Source: a virus
Strand: one strand, 5' to 3'
DNA: 27,949 nucleotides
IMG/VR virus record: IMGVR_UViG_3300005843_000029
Span: 1 to 27,949 of that record
Shown here: positions 19,616-26,749 of the stretch, one piece after another
How positions within the stretch are numbered: the first letter of the stretch is position 1
Layout: every line of letters starts with the position of its first letter
Notes under the pieces: model-generated
What the model was told of the DNA's origin: nothing
What the model saw: only the letters and a program-made list of their open reading frames with translations
Databases searched by the model: none
Made by a program: the position numbers and the translations under genes

Positions 19616-19834
19616 ATGGCCACCTTCAAGCAAGCTGCCGCCTATGTCATGCCGATCGGCAAGTACCGTGGGCAGGCTCTGGACAAGATCGCTTGGACTG
19701 ACTCGGGGCTGGCCTACCTGCGCTGGCTCCGTGACGAGCGGAACAAAGGCAGGAGCCTGAAGAGTGCCAACGACCGTGAGCTTGACGACATGCTTGCGGC
19801 GTATCTGGACGACCCCACCATTGCGAAGGAGTGA
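19616..19834 (+). CDS. DUF3820/QSregVF-like small protein, 72 aa
   Basis: The motif MPIGKYRGQALDKIAW followed by LAYLRWLRDE is the core of the DUF3820 ('putative quorum-sensing-regulated virulence factor') family, normally MPFGKYKG..L.eIP..YL.WL. This short domain also occurs near nuclease and helicase genes in phages and may bind nucleic acid; its real function is not settled. The ATG lies two bases after the preceding stop, with GAAGAAG a short distance upstream. Confidence 0.8.
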   Translation: MATFKQAAAYVMPIGKYRGQALDKIAWTDSGLAYLRWLRDERNKGRSLKSANDRELDDMLAAYLDDPTIAKE

Positions 19835-19838
19835 TGCT

Positions 19839-20024
19839 ATGAGGAAGTTCTTCAGACGCCTTTTCTGTCACCATCTGTTGGCGTGGTACCGCAACATATA
19901 TGGGGACGAGATAAACCACACGGGGTGTCGCACTGTGTTCATCTGTGAGAAATGCCACAAGCATGTCTACATTCGGGACTACATCACGGAAGACATGGCC
20001 ATCGTAGTGTGGAAAGAACCATGA
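19839..20024 (+). CDS. small zinc-binding-type protein, 61 aa
   Basis: ATG 19839 follows AAGGAGTGATGCT. The N-terminus MRKFFRRLFCHHLLAWY, then GCRTVFICEKCHKHVYIRDY, carries CHH and CxxCHKH clusters like a small zinc ribbon of the DUF1660 kind found in prophages. Zinc binding is inferred from these residues. The stop overlaps the next ATG (ATGA). Confidence 0.7.
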   Translation: MRKFFRRLFCHHLLAWYRNIYGDEINHTGCRTVFICEKCHKHVYIRDYITEDMAIVVWKEP

Positions 20025-20272
20025 GCTGGCGCAAGCGCAAGGTCACTCGTCGGGCCAAACAGTTCCGCAGCACTATCCCATGGCGCCTCGTGCGCAAGGG
20101 CGCCCCGCGGTATACCCGAGTCAAGTTCACTTTCCAGGGCACCGCACCCGGTCAGGTGCGCCTGCAGGCGAGCTACGATCAGCATGTGTGGTTCACGGTA
20201 CCTGAGGCGCTCCGGGTCAAGTTCGGCTTCCCCGAAGGAATCCCTTGCACTGCGATCACCGGCGAGTATTGA
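20021..20272 (+). CDS. basic hypothetical protein, 83 aa
   Basis: ATG 20021 overlaps the previous stop and has GGAAAGAACC upstream. The first 45 residues are very basic (MSWRKRKVTRRAKQFRSTIP, WRLVRKGAPRYTRV) and the rest forms strands (VRLQASYDQHVWFTVPEALR). It could bind nucleic acid through its charge. The family is not recognised. The last codons contain a predicted promoter for the next gene. Confidence 0.65.
   Translation: MSWRKRKVTRRAKQFRSTIPWRLVRKGAPRYTRVKFTFQGTAPGQVRLQASYDQHVWFTVPEALRVKFGFPEGIPCTAITGEY
20245..20272 (+). promoter_or_regulatory. repeated phage promoter, copy 5 (weaker)
   Basis: TTGCAC (20245-20250), 16 bases, TATTGA (20267-20272). The hexamers fit less well than copies 1-4, but the spacing and the hairpin-RBS that follows are the same. 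Confidence 0.5.
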
Positions 20273-20286
20273 TACAGCACACAGCC

Positions 20287-20305
20287 GGGCCGAGCGCCCA
20301 AGGAG
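20287..20305 (+). promoter_or_regulatory. leader hairpin plus RBS of the 20311 gene
   Basis: GGGC (20287-20290), loop CGAGC, GCCC (20296-20299), AAGGAG (20300-20305). Confidence 0.7.
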
Positions 20306-20310
20306 CTAGC

Positions 20311-20454
20311 ATGCCTATCACTGCCTACAGTATCGCAATGGCCATCGACGCGGAGTTCTCCCGTCGGTTGTTCTTGCCAGACGAAGCCTACTTGGTGTTC
20401 CACCACAGAATTCACGTTGTGCCAGCTCAGGCAATGAAGAATGAGGTGAGGTGA
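20311..20454 (+). CDS. hypothetical protein, 47 aa
   Basis: A very short gene with the full promoter, hairpin and AAGGAGCTAGC leader: MPITAYSIAMAIDAEFSRRL, FLPDEAYLVFHHRIHVVPAQ. No family recognised. Its stop overlaps a GTG start for the next gene (GTGA), so it heads a small three-gene coupled run to 20932. Confidence 0.6.
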   Translation: MPITAYSIAMAIDAEFSRRLFLPDEAYLVFHHRIHVVPAQAMKNEVR

Positions 20455-20744
20455 AGTGGGAATGGGCTGTTGAGGTCCACCACTTCGCCTATAACAGTGC
20501 GCCCGCAGACAAGTGGGACCGTATCATCGTGGCTGCCACTGTGCGGACCATGAACAACCACGACTTCCTCGTAGGGGTCCACAGCCACATTGGGCACACT
20601 GCCCTCTTGCCTGCCGACGTGCATCAGAACCATGCCATCTATGTCGACGAGAACACCATGACCCCGGTGGAGCAACTTGTCAAGGACATTGCCAAACAGA
20701 TGGTCATGGTCTACCTCGGGTTCCTTGTCAGGAGTCAGCCGTGA
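20451..20744 (+). CDS. hypothetical protein, 97 aa
   Basis: GTG 20451 overlaps the previous stop and has GAGGTGAG upstream. The protein reads MKWEWAVEVHHFAYNSAPAD, RIIVAATVRTMNNHDFLVGV and QLVKDIAKQMVMVYLGFLV, an alternation of strands and a final helix. The family is not recognised. The GTGA overlap at its end couples it to the next gene. Confidence 0.65.
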   Translation: MKWEWAVEVHHFAYNSAPADKWDRIIVAATVRTMNNHDFLVGVHSHIGHTALLPADVHQNHAIYVDENTMTPVEQLVKDIAKQMVMVYLGFLVRSQP

Positions 20745-20932
20745 AGTGTCTCGTGTGCCAGTATGGCGATGTTGTTGAAGTACGATCAGGTCAGTACTTC
20801 GGCGGGCGTCCCATTCGCAAAGCAGTGTGCTCATTCTGCAAGGCGCCGCATGTTCAGATGCCTGACGGGTCATTCATCTCGGTTCACACAGTGTCAACGA
20901 ACGCGGTGCGATACTTGAAGTCTACCTTCTGA
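20741..20932 (+). CDS. small zinc-ribbon-like protein, 63 aa
   Basis: GTG 20741 follows AGGAGTCAGCC and overlaps the previous stop. The protein MKCLVCQYGDVVEVRS, then RKAVCSFCKAPHVQMPDG has two CxxC pairs 25 residues apart, the plan of a zinc ribbon. It could be a nucleic-acid or protein binding module; role unknown. It is the last gene before the gene-free stretch that precedes the packaging module. Confidence 0.65.
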   Translation: MKCLVCQYGDVVEVRSGQYFGGRPIRKAVCSFCKAPHVQMPDGSFISVHTVSTNAVRYLKSTF

Positions 20933-20954
20933 ACCCCGGCTGAAAGGCTGGGGT
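20933..20954 (+). repeat. hairpin like the later terminator but without T-tract
   Basis: ACCCCGGC (20933-20940) and GGCTGGGGT pair with one G-T around TGAAAG right after the 20932 stop. The stem is almost the same as that of the terminator at 21177-21210. Confidence 0.7.
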
Positions 20955-21176
20955 AAGGCAGTGAGAGGAACTGGGTTGTTGGGTGAAACGTGCAGGCGAC
21001 GACTCTGGCCTACAGTTGGTGAATCCAATGCGCCGAGTACCCCCACTGGACCCTGTCTTTCCATATGACCAGACACAGGGACCGTAACCGGGCCGCAGTC
21101 TGAGACGTCAGTCATTGTGCTGACAAACCGCCTCCTCTGTGAAAGAGGACGTAGCAAGCGGTCTGTGACTTAACCG
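20955..21176 (+). other. gene-free structured stretch between two similar hairpins, candidate small RNA
   Basis: These 222 bases have no supported gene. Pairings include CCCTGTCT/AGACACAGGG at about 21051-21080, GTCAG/CTGAC at about 21107-21124, and CCTCT/AGAGG inside a larger ACCGC/GCGGT stem at about 21127-21162. A strong terminator closes the 3' side. This is the pattern of a stable noncoding RNA or a long structured 3' untranslated region. No promoter was found immediately before it. Confidence 0.4.
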
Positions 21177-21210
21177 AACCCCGGCCCGCAATGGCTGGGG
21201 TTCTTTTATT
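21177..21210 (+). terminator. Rho-independent terminator before the packaging module
   Basis: AACCCCGGCC (21177-21186) and GGCTGGGGTT (21193-21202) form a ten-pair stem with one G-T pair and a six-base loop, followed by CTTTTATT. It is the best terminator in the window and separates the small-gene block from the terminase genes. Confidence 0.85.
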
Positions 21211-21378
21211 GGTCTAGTTATCAAATTGCCTTACGCAGTGCGTTTGCCCGTACAACCGTGCAGACAGCAACGCCGGCAACGCCACCACACTACGTAGCCC
21301 TTAAAACAGGGGTAGGCGGTTCGTTCTAGGCATCATGCCCCCTGCCCCCTGCAGTGGCCCCCCGCTACACTGGCCCCT
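21211..21378. other. gene-free stretch before terS, candidate packaging/control site
   Basis: No gene seen. It holds a short palindrome ACGCAGTGCGT near 21234, CTACGTAG near 21291, and repeated TGCCCCC words at about 21337-21350. A TACACT -10-like hexamer at 21366-21371 stands seven bases before the terS GTG, but no good -35 is seen. Packaging sites are often next to terS; that is the only reason to suggest one here. Confidence 0.3.
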
Positions 21379-21897
21379 GTGCGTAGGCAGCCCCCAGCCC
21401 CCAAGCGGTACACCCGCCCCAAGCCCAAGCCGGCAGCCGCCAAGGTGCCAGCCGGGTTGTCCCCCGCGGTCCGCCGCACCATCGTCGCCGGGGTGAAGGC
21501 AGGGGTGCCCTGGACCGTTGTGGCCAGCCGTGCCGGTGTGTCCAGCCACCTCATCAAACGCTGGCGCGCCCGCGGGCAGGAGCTGGCCACTCACTTCGCA
21601 GAACATGGGTCACTGCCGAAGGACGTAACACCGGACGACATGGACTGCATGCGGTTCTTCGATGAGCTTGAGGTAGCCCTCAGCACCGCGACTGAAACGT
21701 TCGTGAAGACTATCGGCAAGGCAGGAAAGAAGAATTGGGTTGCGGCTGCATGGTGGCTCGAGCGCATGGCTCCTCAGTTCTTCAGACTGAAGAAGCCCGA
21801 CGAGCCTGAGAAGAAAAAGGCAACATCACTCAACGACGCGCCGCGTGTGGTCGTCCATCTGCCCGACAATGGGAGGCTCCATGTCAAAATTAGCTAA
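21379..21897 (+). CDS. terS: terminase small subunit, probable
   Basis: A 172 aa basic protein upstream of the large terminase. Residues 1-25 are Pro/Lys/Arg-rich, followed by a helix-turn-helix (AVRRTIVAGVKAGVPWTVVA, SRAGVSSHLIKRWRARG) and a helical middle (FFDELEVALSTATETFVKTI), the usual plan of a small terminase that recognises the packaging site. Its end is charged (KPDEPEKKKA). GTG 21379 has no Shine-Dalgarno but sits seven bases after TACACT, so it may be leaderless. The overall identity rests on the HTH and the position; sequence alone is not a clear family match. Confidence 0.75.
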   Translation: MRRQPPAPKRYTRPKPKPAAAKVPAGLSPAVRRTIVAGVKAGVPWTVVASRAGVSSHLIKRWRARGQELATHFAEHGSLPKDVTPDDMDCMRFFDELEVALSTATETFVKTIGKAGKKNWVAAAWWLERMAPQFFRLKKPDEPEKKKATSLNDAPRVVVHLPDNGRLHVKIS

Positions 21898-22153
21898 CGT
21901 TGAGCACCGCCCCGGGATGGTGACATGGTTCTGCCCCGGCTGTCTATGCGGACATTCCGCATGGGTGTCGGGGTCATATACCCCCAAGTGGTCCTTCAAC
22001 GGGGACTATGACAAGCCGACGCTCTCACCGTCCGTTCTCTACAACCGCGGCGGCAAGGTATGCCACTGCTATATCCACGACGGCAAGATTCAGTTCCTAT
22101 CTGACAGCACTCACATGCTCGCGGGCAAGACAGTTCCGATGGAAGACGCATGA
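21881..22153 (+). CDS. DUF6527 family protein, 90 aa
   Basis: ATG 21881 follows GGGAGGCTCC and overlaps the terS end by 17 bases. The sequence TWFCPGCLCGHSAWV, PKWSFNGDYDKPTLSPSVLY and KVCHCYIHDGKIQFLSDSTH has the DUF6527 signature, in which CPGC and CHxxIxDGxIxFLxDSTHxLAG are conserved and probably bind a metal. The family occurs often next to phage terminases, but its function is unknown. The stop overlaps the terL ATG (ATGA). Confidence 0.85.
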   Translation: MSKLANVEHRPGMVTWFCPGCLCGHSAWVSGSYTPKWSFNGDYDKPTLSPSVLYNRGGKVCHCYIHDGKIQFLSDSTHMLAGKTVPMEDA

Positions 22154-23577
22154 ACGCACCAGTGGACATCGCGCCGGTCGAAGAGATCCGCCCGCTTCCT
22201 GGTCCTCAGACCATGTTGCTGAGCTGCAGCGCCGATGTCTGCATCTATGGTGGCGGGGCCGGAGGTGGCAAGACTCGCGGTCTCCTGATGGACCCACTGC
22301 ACTATGTCCACATCCCCGGCTTTCGTGGTGTCATCTTCCGTCGGACCTGTCCCGACATTACGGCCCCGGGTTCCCTCCGTGACGATGCGCTGAACCTTTA
22401 CCCTGAGACTGGTGCTGAGCCGAACGACGATGGCATGCGCTGGACTTGGCCGAGTGGCGCATGGCTGAAGTTCTCCCACATGCAGCTCGTGAAGGATGTC
22501 CTGCGTTGGAAGGGTTCGCAGTTGGCGTTCATCGGATGGGACGAGCTCACCGACTTTGACCGGCAACAGTTCTTCTATATGTTGTCGCGCTTGCGCTCGA
22601 TGTGTGGCGTCAACCCTTATGTGCGCGCCACATGCAACCCTGATCCAGACTCTTGGGTCCATGATCTCGTGCGCTGGTGGCTTGATGAAGAAGGCTATCC
22701 GGACCCTGATAAAGCAGGTGTCATCCGCTGGTTCGCCATGGACGGCGACACGATGGTATGGAGCGACAGCAAGGAAGAGCTTGAGGCATTCGGCCATGAC
22801 CCGCTCAGCTTCACCTTTATCCCTGCGCTCCTCGCCGACAATCCTATCCTCACGAAGACTGACCCGAGCTACCTGAAGAAGCTGAAGGCGCTCCCGCACT
22901 ACGAGCGTGCCACGCTGCTCGGCGGGTGCTGGAATGTTCGGCTCACTGCGGGGATGGTGTTCAACGAGGATTGGTTTGAAGTCCTCAACCCGAAAGACAT
23001 CCCTCCCTACCATTGGGCCAACCCGGATAACGAAGAGGTTTACTTCGATCGTGTGATCCGCTACTGGGACCGAGCCGCGAGCGAGCCGACCCCGGCGTAC
23101 CCCAATCCCGACTGGACAGTTGGAGTAAAGGTCGGACGAACGACAGACCGACAGTACATTGTTCTCGATGTCAAACGTGAGCGGCATCGCCCGAGGGGCG
23201 TCCGTAATCTGATAAAGAAGACGGCCGAGGAAGATGGAGAGGAAGTTGAACAATGGCTTGAAGAAGACCCCGGTCAAGCGGGCAAGCAAGACATTGATGC
23301 TTTAACTTCGCTGCTCGCGGGGTATGTTGTTCGTGTCAATAGGGTCACTCTTGCAAAGGCAGTGCGCGCAAGAACGGCTTCGGCTCAGGCAGAGAATGGT
23401 CATGTGAAAGTTGTCAAGGCTGTGTGGAATAAACCTTTCCTGTCCGAGCTCAATGGGTTCGTAGATGAGAAGAAGGTGAAGCCGCCACCCGGATACAAGG
23501 ATGACCAAGTGGACGGCCTGACGGGCGCGATGAATGAACTGTACGAGAACAACGAAATCAGCATGGAAGAACTATGA
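22150..23577 (+). CDS. terL: terminase large subunit
   Basis: The 475 aa packaging motor has an N-terminal ATPase, IYGGGAGGGKT (Walker A, 34-42) and LAFIGWDELT (Walker B, 125-134), with the coupling motif RATCNPDP near 162-169. The C-terminal nuclease shows RYWDRAAS (about 305) and DDQVDGLTGA near the end, the acidic RNase H-like residues. It cuts and threads DNA into the prohead. ATG 22150 overlaps the DUF6527 stop, and its own stop overlaps the portal ATG. Codon use between about 23100 and 23470 is more AT-rich (GTT, GGA, CGA, ACA, ATA) than in the rest of the gene. Confidence 0.97.
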   Translation: MNAPVDIAPVEEIRPLPGPQTMLLSCSADVCIYGGGAGGGKTRGLLMDPLHYVHIPGFRGVIFRRTCPDITAPGSLRDDALNLYPETGAEPNDDGMRWTWPSGAWLKFSHMQLVKDVLRWKGSQLAFIGWDELTDFDRQQFFYMLSRLRSMCGVNPYVRATCNPDPDSWVHDLVRWWLDEEGYPDPDKAGVIRWFAMDGDTMVWSDSKEELEAFGHDPLSFTFIPALLADNPILTKTDPSYLKKLKALPHYERATLLGGCWNVRLTAGMVFNEDWFEVLNPKDIPPYHWANPDNEEVYFDRVIRYWDRAASEPTPAYPNPDWTVGVKVGRTTDRQYIVLDVKRERHRPRGVRNLIKKTAEEDGEEVEQWLEEDPGQAGKQDIDALTSLLAGYVVRVNRVTLAKAVRARTASAQAENGHVKVVKAVWNKPFLSELNGFVDEKKVKPPPGYKDDQVDGLTGAMNELYENNEISMEEL

Positions 23578-25310
23578 AGATCTTATCTGTTATGGAGTCC
23601 ATGCTGAAAGCGGTGGGTATCGTTCGCGCCAGTACTGGCGGCGGATACGAAGAGAAGTTCGACCCCACGTACGCCCCGAACAATCGCTTTACCATCGGTC
23701 AGCCGAAGTGGCGTCTGATCAATTACAAGAAGTGGACGGAAGACGGTTACAAGAAGAACGTGATCGCCCGTCGTGTGATCGACTCGGTCGCACGCCACTG
23801 CTCGTCCATCAAGATCTGTGCGTTTGACGGGGAAAAGGAGTTGCCAGAGACCCACCCGTTGAACGTACTTTTGGCCAAGCCGAACCCTTCCATGTCTGGA
23901 AAGGACTTCATTCGCAACTGCGTCGCCTACTATCTGCTCGCTGGCAACTCGTACTTCTGCGCTGAGGGTTCTGGCGATACTGAAGAGGGGATGCCTGAGA
24001 TCGTGTCTGAGCTGTGGCCCATGCGCCCGGACCTTACTGCCCCGATCCCTGGTGTGTATGGGGTGCAGGCATATATCTTCAAGAACAATGGCACCGAGAA
24101 GATCTGGAATATCGACCCGATCACTGGCATGGGTGCCATCCGCCATTGGAAGAGCTTCAACCCACTTGACAATGACCTCGGCATGTCTGTTCTGGAGTCC
24201 GCTGCTTGGTCTGTGGACCAGCACAACGCAGCATCCGAATGGAACATGAACACCCTCCAGAACATGGGCGTTCCCCCCGGCGCGTTCCGGGCAGGCACGG
24301 TTGACAAGCCGATCTCGCTCACGCCCAAGCAGAAGGAAGAACTTCGCGCTGACATTGACAAGCACTTCAGCGGCCCGAAGAATGCCCGTCGCCCCCTGCT
24401 CCTGAGCAGTGGTCTGAACTGGGAGAACATGGGTGTCACCCCGGTTGAGGCAGACTTCCTGGAAGGGAAGAACCTCTCAGCCCGCGAGATCTGCCAAGCG
24501 TTCGGCACCCCGGGTCAGATGGTTGGCATCCCGGGCGATAGCACATTCAACAACTACAGTGAAGCGCGTCTCGCCTTCTACGAGGACACGGTGCTCCCCC
24601 TACTCGGGGACTTCGTTGATCAGTTGAATTCTTGGTTGTGCCCCAAGTACGGTGACAGGATCAAGCTCAAGATCGACGAGGATTCCATTCCCGCGCTCGC
24701 GGCCCGCCGCAAAGAGAAGTGGGATGCAGTCGACAAGGCGACCTTTGTCACACCGAATGAGAAGCGCAAGGCCACCGGGTTTGAGCCGATGCCCACCCCG
24801 GAAGCTGACATGCTGTGGGTCCCGAGTGGTCTTATCCCCATGGAAGCAGGTGGTGAAGATGACACTGGCACGCCGCCCGATGGTACTGACCCGGAAAATC
24901 CTGATGCAGAAGTTGACCCCGAGAACCCGGATGATGTCGCTACGGACGAAGCCGGCGACCTGGGCAAGAAGCCGCCCACGGACACGACGCTCGTGAATAC
25001 CGCGCCTGCTACTGATGTCCAGGCTGCGGCGCTCAATGGTGCTCAGATCGCTGGTCTGCAGGCGATCATCGACGCAGTGGCGAGCAAGGATATCCCGCCT
25101 GAGACCGGGTTCGCAATGATCCAAGCGTCGTTTCCGAGCATCTCGGCGGAAGCGATCTCTGCCATGCTGGACCCCTTGAAGAACTTCGAGAAGCCGAAAC
25201 CGCCGCCCACTCTGATTCCACCCGGTGGCACTCCGCCGCCCACCAACGGGAAACCCCCTGCTGCCGTTCCCCCTAAGCCCGCTGTCGTTCCGCCCCCGAA
25301 AGCACCGTGA
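23574..25310 (+). CDS. HK97-type portal protein with extended C-terminus
   Basis: The first 420 residues match the HK97 family portal: YKKNVIARRVIDSVARHCSS, THPLNVLLAKPNPSMSGKDF, AYYLLAGNSYFCAEG, PGQMVGIPGDSTFNNYSEAR and LPLLGDFVDQLNSWLCPKYG. The portal forms the dodecamer ring for DNA entry. A further 150 residues follow: an acidic Pro-rich linker with repeated DPENPD, a small helical module (ALNGAQIAGLQAIIDAVASK, FAMIQASFPSISAEAISAML) seen at the end of other phage portals, and a Pro-rich tail. Its ATG overlaps the terL stop. Confidence 0.95.
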   Translation: MKILSVMESMLKAVGIVRASTGGGYEEKFDPTYAPNNRFTIGQPKWRLINYKKWTEDGYKKNVIARRVIDSVARHCSSIKICAFDGEKELPETHPLNVLLAKPNPSMSGKDFIRNCVAYYLLAGNSYFCAEGSGDTEEGMPEIVSELWPMRPDLTAPIPGVYGVQAYIFKNNGTEKIWNIDPITGMGAIRHWKSFNPLDNDLGMSVLESAAWSVDQHNAASEWNMNTLQNMGVPPGAFRAGTVDKPISLTPKQKEELRADIDKHFSGPKNARRPLLLSSGLNWENMGVTPVEADFLEGKNLSAREICQAFGTPGQMVGIPGDSTFNNYSEARLAFYEDTVLPLLGDFVDQLNSWLCPKYGDRIKLKIDEDSIPALAARRKEKWDAVDKATFVTPNEKRKATGFEPMPTPEADMLWVPSGLIPMEAGGEDDTGTPPDGTDPENPDAEVDPENPDDVATDEAGDLGKKPPTDTTLVNTAPATDVQAAALNGAQIAGLQAIIDAVASKDIPPETGFAMIQASFPSISAEAISAMLDPLKNFEKPKPPPTLIPPGGTPPPTNGKPPAAVPPKPAVVPPPKAP

Positions 25311-26053
25311 TCAACCTCAAGAGTAAGTTGGCAAAGCGCGAGTGGGCTGCGCGAGCCGACCGAATGATGAGGACCGTTGAAGGGCCGATGGCCCGGAGGT
25401 TGGCTGCTGAGTTTGATCGCGTTGCGCGTGAGTCGGGGGGAGCAGGCGTGGTGGACATCCACCACCATGCGAACAACCTGAGGCTGATCCTGCTCAACGC
25501 ATATGAGACGACGATCAGCATGTTCCTGGATGTCTATTTTAGTACGAAGAAAACCTGCTGCATTGTATTGGAGTACAAGTTAGACACTGAGGATGAGATC
25601 CGGCGACGGGCCGTGAAGCTCGCTCGCGCACGAGCGCAACAGATTGCGGATGACATTGCAAAGACCACGAAGGATAAGATCAGACGTGCCATCACGACAG
25701 GACTGGGCAGTGGCAAGACGACAGCTCAGATCGCGAAGGACATCCTGCTCCGTGTAGGTGGCTCCATTGCAAAACGTCGGGCCATGACGATCGCACGAAC
25801 TGAGGTGCATGGCGCTGCGAATGGGGCTTTGCTTGAAGGCGCGCATGCAGATGCGGATGTGTTGGAAAACAAGGAATGGGTCGCCACTGAAGACGACCGC
25901 ACACGCGTGGACCACGACCATGCGAATGGGCAGATTGTTGGTATAAAAGAGATGTTCACAGTAGGCGGAGAGAAGCTTCGGTTCCCAGGCGACCCCAGTG
26001 GAAGCCCGGAAAACATCATCAATTGCAGGTGCCAGATTGTGTTCGGCTCGTAG
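25307..26053 (+). CDS. MuF-like head morphogenesis protein
   Basis: The C-terminal third has the Mu gpF/SPP1 gp7 signature: MTIARTEVHGAANGAL, EWVATEDDRTRVDHDHANGQ, GEKLRFPGDPSGSPENIINC and RCQIV. Such proteins are minor head proteins bound to the portal and sometimes ejected with DNA. The upstream part is helical and basic (IRRRAVKLARARAQQIADDI). GTG 25307 overlaps the portal stop as GTGA. The stretch 25520-25620, encoding MFLDVYFSTKKTCCIVLEYK, is AT-rich compared with its neighbours. Confidence 0.9.
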   Translation: MINLKSKLAKREWAARADRMMRTVEGPMARRLAAEFDRVARESGGAGVVDIHHHANNLRLILLNAYETTISMFLDVYFSTKKTCCIVLEYKLDTEDEIRRRAVKLARARAQQIADDIAKTTKDKIRRAITTGLGSGKTTAQIAKDILLRVGGSIAKRRAMTIARTEVHGAANGALLEGAHADADVLENKEWVATEDDRTRVDHDHANGQIVGIKEMFTVGGEKLRFPGDPSGSPENIINCRCQIVFGS

Positions 26054-26095
26054 ATTCGAAGTGGCAAAGCAACTTCTACACAGGTATAAACAGCC

Positions 26096-26746
26096 ATGCT
26101 GAAACTTGTCGTACCCATGATCGAGTTCAAGCTCGACGACACCGAGCCAGGAATGTTCTCCTGCTACGGTGCAGCGTTCAACAACGTTGACGGCGGCGGT
26201 GATGTGATCGAACCCGGCGCGTTCGACGACGACGTGAAAGCATTCGCCAAGGGTCAGCCCCCTGGCATGTTCTGGCAGCACAACCCGGAGGACCCTGTCG
26301 GCCACTGGCTGGACATGGGTCAGGACTCCAAGGGTCTGCGGATGAAGGGCAAGCTTTGGGTCGATAGCGGTATCCCCCATGCAGAACAAGCCTACAAGAT
26401 GTTGCAGAACCCTGGCCCCAAGGGATTCTCCATCGGCTACAAGGCTGTCAAGTATGTCATCGACAACGCCAAAGGTATTCGCCGGTTGCAGAAGCTGAAG
26501 ACCCGCGAAGTAAGTGTTGTCACTTTCCCAATGAATGAAAAGGCTTGTCTGCTCGGCGTGAAGAGCATGACCAAGCGCCAGTTGGAAGAGGTCCTCCGGG
26601 ATGGAGCTGGCCTCTCAGCCAACGATGCGAAAACCCTCTTGGCGGGTGGGTATGCCGCACTGGTTGGAGCGAAACGGGACGTTTCCTCTGAACTGGAAAA
26701 GATCGCCAAAGCCATCCACAAAAACACACAAATCCTGAAAGGGTAA
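26096..26746 (+). CDS. HK97-type prohead protease, S78 family
   Basis: The protein shows CYGAAFNNVDGGGDVIEPGA (22-41), the catalytic His in MFWQHNPEDPVGHW (about 59-72), and the catalytic Ser in PKGFSIGYKAV (about 109-119), then the conserved RREVS-like segment KTREVSVVTFPMNEKACL. S78 proteases cleave the scaffold part of the capsid protein during head maturation, and the adjacent capsid gene carries such a part. ATG 26096 is preceded by ACAGGTATAAACAGCC; the internal ATG at 26117 has no RBS. Residues 160-216 are a charged helical tail. Confidence 0.94.
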   Translation: MLKLVVPMIEFKLDDTEPGMFSCYGAAFNNVDGGGDVIEPGAFDDDVKAFAKGQPPGMFWQHNPEDPVGHWLDMGQDSKGLRMKGKLWVDSGIPHAEQAYKMLQNPGPKGFSIGYKAVKYVIDNAKGIRRLQKLKTREVSVVTFPMNEKACLLGVKSMTKRQLEEVLRDGAGLSANDAKTLLAGGYAALVGAKRDVSSELEKIAKAIHKNTQILKG

Positions 26747-26749
26747 ATC

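Noticed and set aside
22111-23289. 392-codon open frame on the minus strand opposite terL
   Set aside because: Shadow frame opposite Walker and nuclease motifs; GC-rich DNA often leaves such frames open.
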